From contig JBEKEX010000008.1 of assembly GCA_050013615.1 (NCBI GenBank), forward strand, positions 1-30,710: a stretch of 30,710 nt of DNA, in the 5' to 3' direction. Origin of the DNA: JBEKEX01 sp050013615. GTDB lineage: Bacteria; Chloroflexota; Anaerolineae; Anaerolineales; Anaerolineaceae. Below the pieces are notes generated by a model that was given only the letters and a program-made list of their open reading frames with translations, searched no databases and was not told where the DNA came from. This document shows, piece after piece, positions 28,899 to 30,710 of the stretch; the first letter of the stretch is position 1, and every line of letters starts with the position of its first letter. Position numbers and translations under genes: made by a program.

Positions 28899-30710
28899 AT
28901 GACAGGCAAACAAAAAGAAAAAAAGACGCAACGCAAATCACCGAGTGACAAACCTGTTAACCAAACGTTGCGTCGACAAAACAGCTTGAAAGAAGCATTA
29001 AGCTTCTACGTCGGCATTAACGAACAAGGAGTAATACAATTTGTTAGTCCGACAATTGCCCGCGTCCTGGGCTATCAGCCCGAAAATTTGACTGGTAAGG
29101 CATTGACGGATTTCGTCCACCCGGATGATCTTCCGGTTATGTCGCTTCTCCTCGATTATTCCAACAAGCAATCGCATCAAATCCAGACAGCTGTTTTCCG
29201 TTTAATGGGCGGGGACGGCAAATGGCATCAATTTGAATCTTGTTTCGAGAAGCTCCAAAAGAACCCGGGCAGCACGCAGGTCATTGCCAGTATCGCTGAA
29301 AACGTCGAACGTCAGCCAAATGAAGATGAGCTGATACAAAACGCCGAATTCTATCGCATCATCACCGAAAATATGAAAGACACGATCTGGCTGATGGATA
29401 TGGACTTAAGGACCATTTTCATCTCCCCGTCCGTCTCCCATCTCCGGGGTTATACCCTCAAGGAAATGCAGCAATTACCCCTTGAGCAGCAACTGACACC
29501 GTCCTCGCTGGCCTTGGTCATTCAGGCAGTGGCTGACGAATACACACCCGAGAACCTGGCGCGGAAGGATCATGCCATCTCACACACCTTGGAGCTCGAA
29601 TTCTACCGCAAAGATGGCACGACTTTTTGGAGCGAGAATACCTTTACCTTAATCCGGGACATAAAAGGCGATCCCGTGGGAATACTGTGCGCCGGTCATG
29701 ACATCAGTCAATCGAAACTGGCAGAATCGGCGGTAAGGGAGTCGGAAGAAAAATACCGCACCCTGTTCGAAAACATTCCGGATGGAATGTACCGTGCCAC
29801 GCCGGAAGGCAAAATCCTGGTGGCCAACCAAGCGCTGGTGCGAATGCTGGGCTACCAGTCAGAAGCCGAATTGGTTGCATCAGCTTTTGCACAAGATACA
29901 TTCGTACCCGCCGAGGAAAGACAAACCTGGCGCGAAAAGCTGAAACGTTACGGCTTCTTGCGCAACTACGAATTGACCCTGGAACGCAAAGACGGCACAA
30001 AGCTCTACGTGTTGGACAACGTCCATGTGACCCGGGACAAGCGGGGCAAAACGCTCTACTACGAAGGTACGCTGACCGACGTTACTGAGTTGAAACAGCG
30101 GGAACGCGAGCTGGAAGCGATCGTCAATGTGAGCTCTGCCTTGCGGTCAGCCCAAACGCGCAACGAGATGCTGCCCGTTATCCTGGACCAGGCCGCCAAG
30201 CTTTTAAATGCAACGGATAGTCTGATCTGGTTGGTGGACCCAGCCAGCGGCGAACTTGTGTGTGAATATGCCTTGGGACAAGCAGCAAAAATGATCGGGG
30301 TACATATGTCGTCAGACACCGGTGTCGTTGCCAGGATCGTTTCCTCCGGTGCGCCCTACTTGAATATAGAGTCGGCGCCCGACCTCCAATTAAAAATGCA
30401 GGAGCAACGAAGGGAACTGTTCCATTCCGTGGCCGGCGTACCATTGGTCGCATATGACCACGTCCTCGGCGCTCTTGTCATCAACAGCATCAACATGCTG
30501 ACGCCCGAGGACCTGCGCCTGTTATCGGTTATTGCAGATATCGCCGCCAACGCCATCAACCGCACCACGTTGCACGAACAGACTGTCCATCGCAGTGAAC
30601 AATTAGTCAACGTCAACACTTTTGGGCGTTCCTTTGCCGAGACCCTGGAAGTCCCCGAGGTTTTCAACCGGTTACATCACGCGATAGAACAACTTTGGCC
30701 TGAAGTAAAC
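28899..30710 (+). CDS. Multi-domain PAS-PAS-PAS-GAF sensor protein, 3' truncated
   Basis: An open frame of 604 codons from the ATG at 28899 (GGGAAAAGA upstream) to the window edge with no stop. A basic N-terminus is followed by a PAS domain at about 33-130 (YVGINEQGVIQFVSPTIARV), a second at about 150-265 (FYRIITENMKDTIWLMDMDL, with the PAC-type tail RDIKGDPVGILCAGHDIS), a third at about 285-400 (YRTLFENIPDGMYRATPEGK, tail YYEGTLTDVTELK), then a GAF domain at about 405-566 (LEAIVNVSSALRSAQT, DSLIWLVDPASGELV, VAGVPLVAYDHVLGALVI). A second GAF seems to begin near 568. The missing C-terminus probably holds a histidine kinase or a GGDEF/phosphatase output domain. No membrane segment is visible, so it is a cytoplasmic sensor. 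Confidence 0.9.
   Translation, partial: MTGKQKEKKTQRKSPSDKPVNQTLRRQNSLKEALSFYVGINEQGVIQFVSPTIARVLGYQPENLTGKALTDFVHPDDLPVMSLLLDYSNKQSHQIQTAVFRLMGGDGKWHQFESCFEKLQKNPGSTQVIASIAENVERQPNEDELIQNAEFYRIITENMKDTIWLMDMDLRTIFISPSVSHLRGYTLKEMQQLPLEQQLTPSSLALVIQAVADEYTPENLARKDHAISHTLELEFYRKDGTTFWSENTFTLIRDIKGDPVGILCAGHDISQSKLAESAVRESEEKYRTLFENIPDGMYRATPEGKILVANQALVRMLGYQSEAELVASAFAQDTFVPAEERQTWREKLKRYGFLRNYELTLERKDGTKLYVLDNVHVTRDKRGKTLYYEGTLTDVTELKQRERELEAIVNVSSALRSAQTRNEMLPVILDQAAKLLNATDSLIWLVDPASGELVCEYALGQAAKMIGVHMSSDTGVVARIVSSGAPYLNIESAPDLQLKMQEQRRELFHSVAGVPLVAYDHVLGALVINSINMLTPEDLRLLSVIADIAANAINRTTLHEQTVHRSEQLVNVNTFGRSFAETLEVPEVFNRLHHAIEQLWPEVN

Noticed and set aside
1..30710. CRISPR arrays, tRNA or rRNA genes, transposases, phage genes
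   Set aside because: Looked for regularly spaced repeats, tRNA-like cloverleaf ends and transposase or integrase motifs; none was found by eye.

Overview
The gene content suggests a chromosome segment from an Anaerolineae-like Chloroflexota bacterium: a LarA-family racemase, two PadR regulators, DinB-type bundles, a LUD protein, a large PAS/GAF sensor and good Shine-Dalgarno sites. No rRNA or tRNA is present, so the taxon is inferred from gene families only. No CRISPR array, prophage or transposase was seen.

Layout. 1-5517 is housekeeping and accessory metabolism: a 5'-truncated nucleoside phosphorylase/nucleosidase, a TIGR04076 protein, a GNAT acetyltransferase and LarA-like protein on the minus strand, a small membrane protein, a DUF1697 protein, an alpha/beta hydrolase and a Rieske ferredoxin. 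About 5600-10200 is different. It is visibly richer in A+T for most of its length, every credible gene is on the plus strand, and most are orphans or accessory types (three-TM protein, proline-rich peptide, zinc-ribbon DUF4145 protein, HNH-like protein, GYD protein, DUF3267 zincin). The long gaps between them are structured. Three gaps end in a GTTRRRY-like heptamer 17-19 bases before the next start codon, as in integron cassettes. No integrase is visible, so the best reading is a possible integrase-less cassette cluster (CALIN), still unproven.

10317-18559 holds a lipoprotein of repeated beta domains (minus), a two-TM protein, a PadR plus membrane protein translationally coupled pair with its own promoter and palindromes, a DinB protein, a LUD protein, a methyltransferase and second PadR that share a nearly identical 18-base operator, a TrhA/hemolysin III protein and a tocopherol-cyclase-like protein. 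18715-23690 (all minus) carries an orphan xanthine-dehydrogenase-type molybdopterin subunit, a CDGSH-ferredoxin-CDGSH protein, an HsmA-like membrane protein, a TetR regulator whose 37-base operator covers its own -10, and a DinB/ClbS-like bundle.

23920-30710 (all plus) has a canonical bacterioferritin, an ATP-grasp protein whose promoter implies a leaderless mRNA and carries an inverted repeat over its -35, a CBS-pair protein, a NarL-type histidine kinase/response regulator pair, a DUF3052 protein, and a long PAS-PAS-PAS-GAF protein that runs off the right edge.

The clearest regulatory logic is local: each of the three regulator genes (PadR, PadR, TetR) sits beside a palindrome at its own promoter, and in the second PadR case the same palindrome is repeated before the adjacent methyltransferase.
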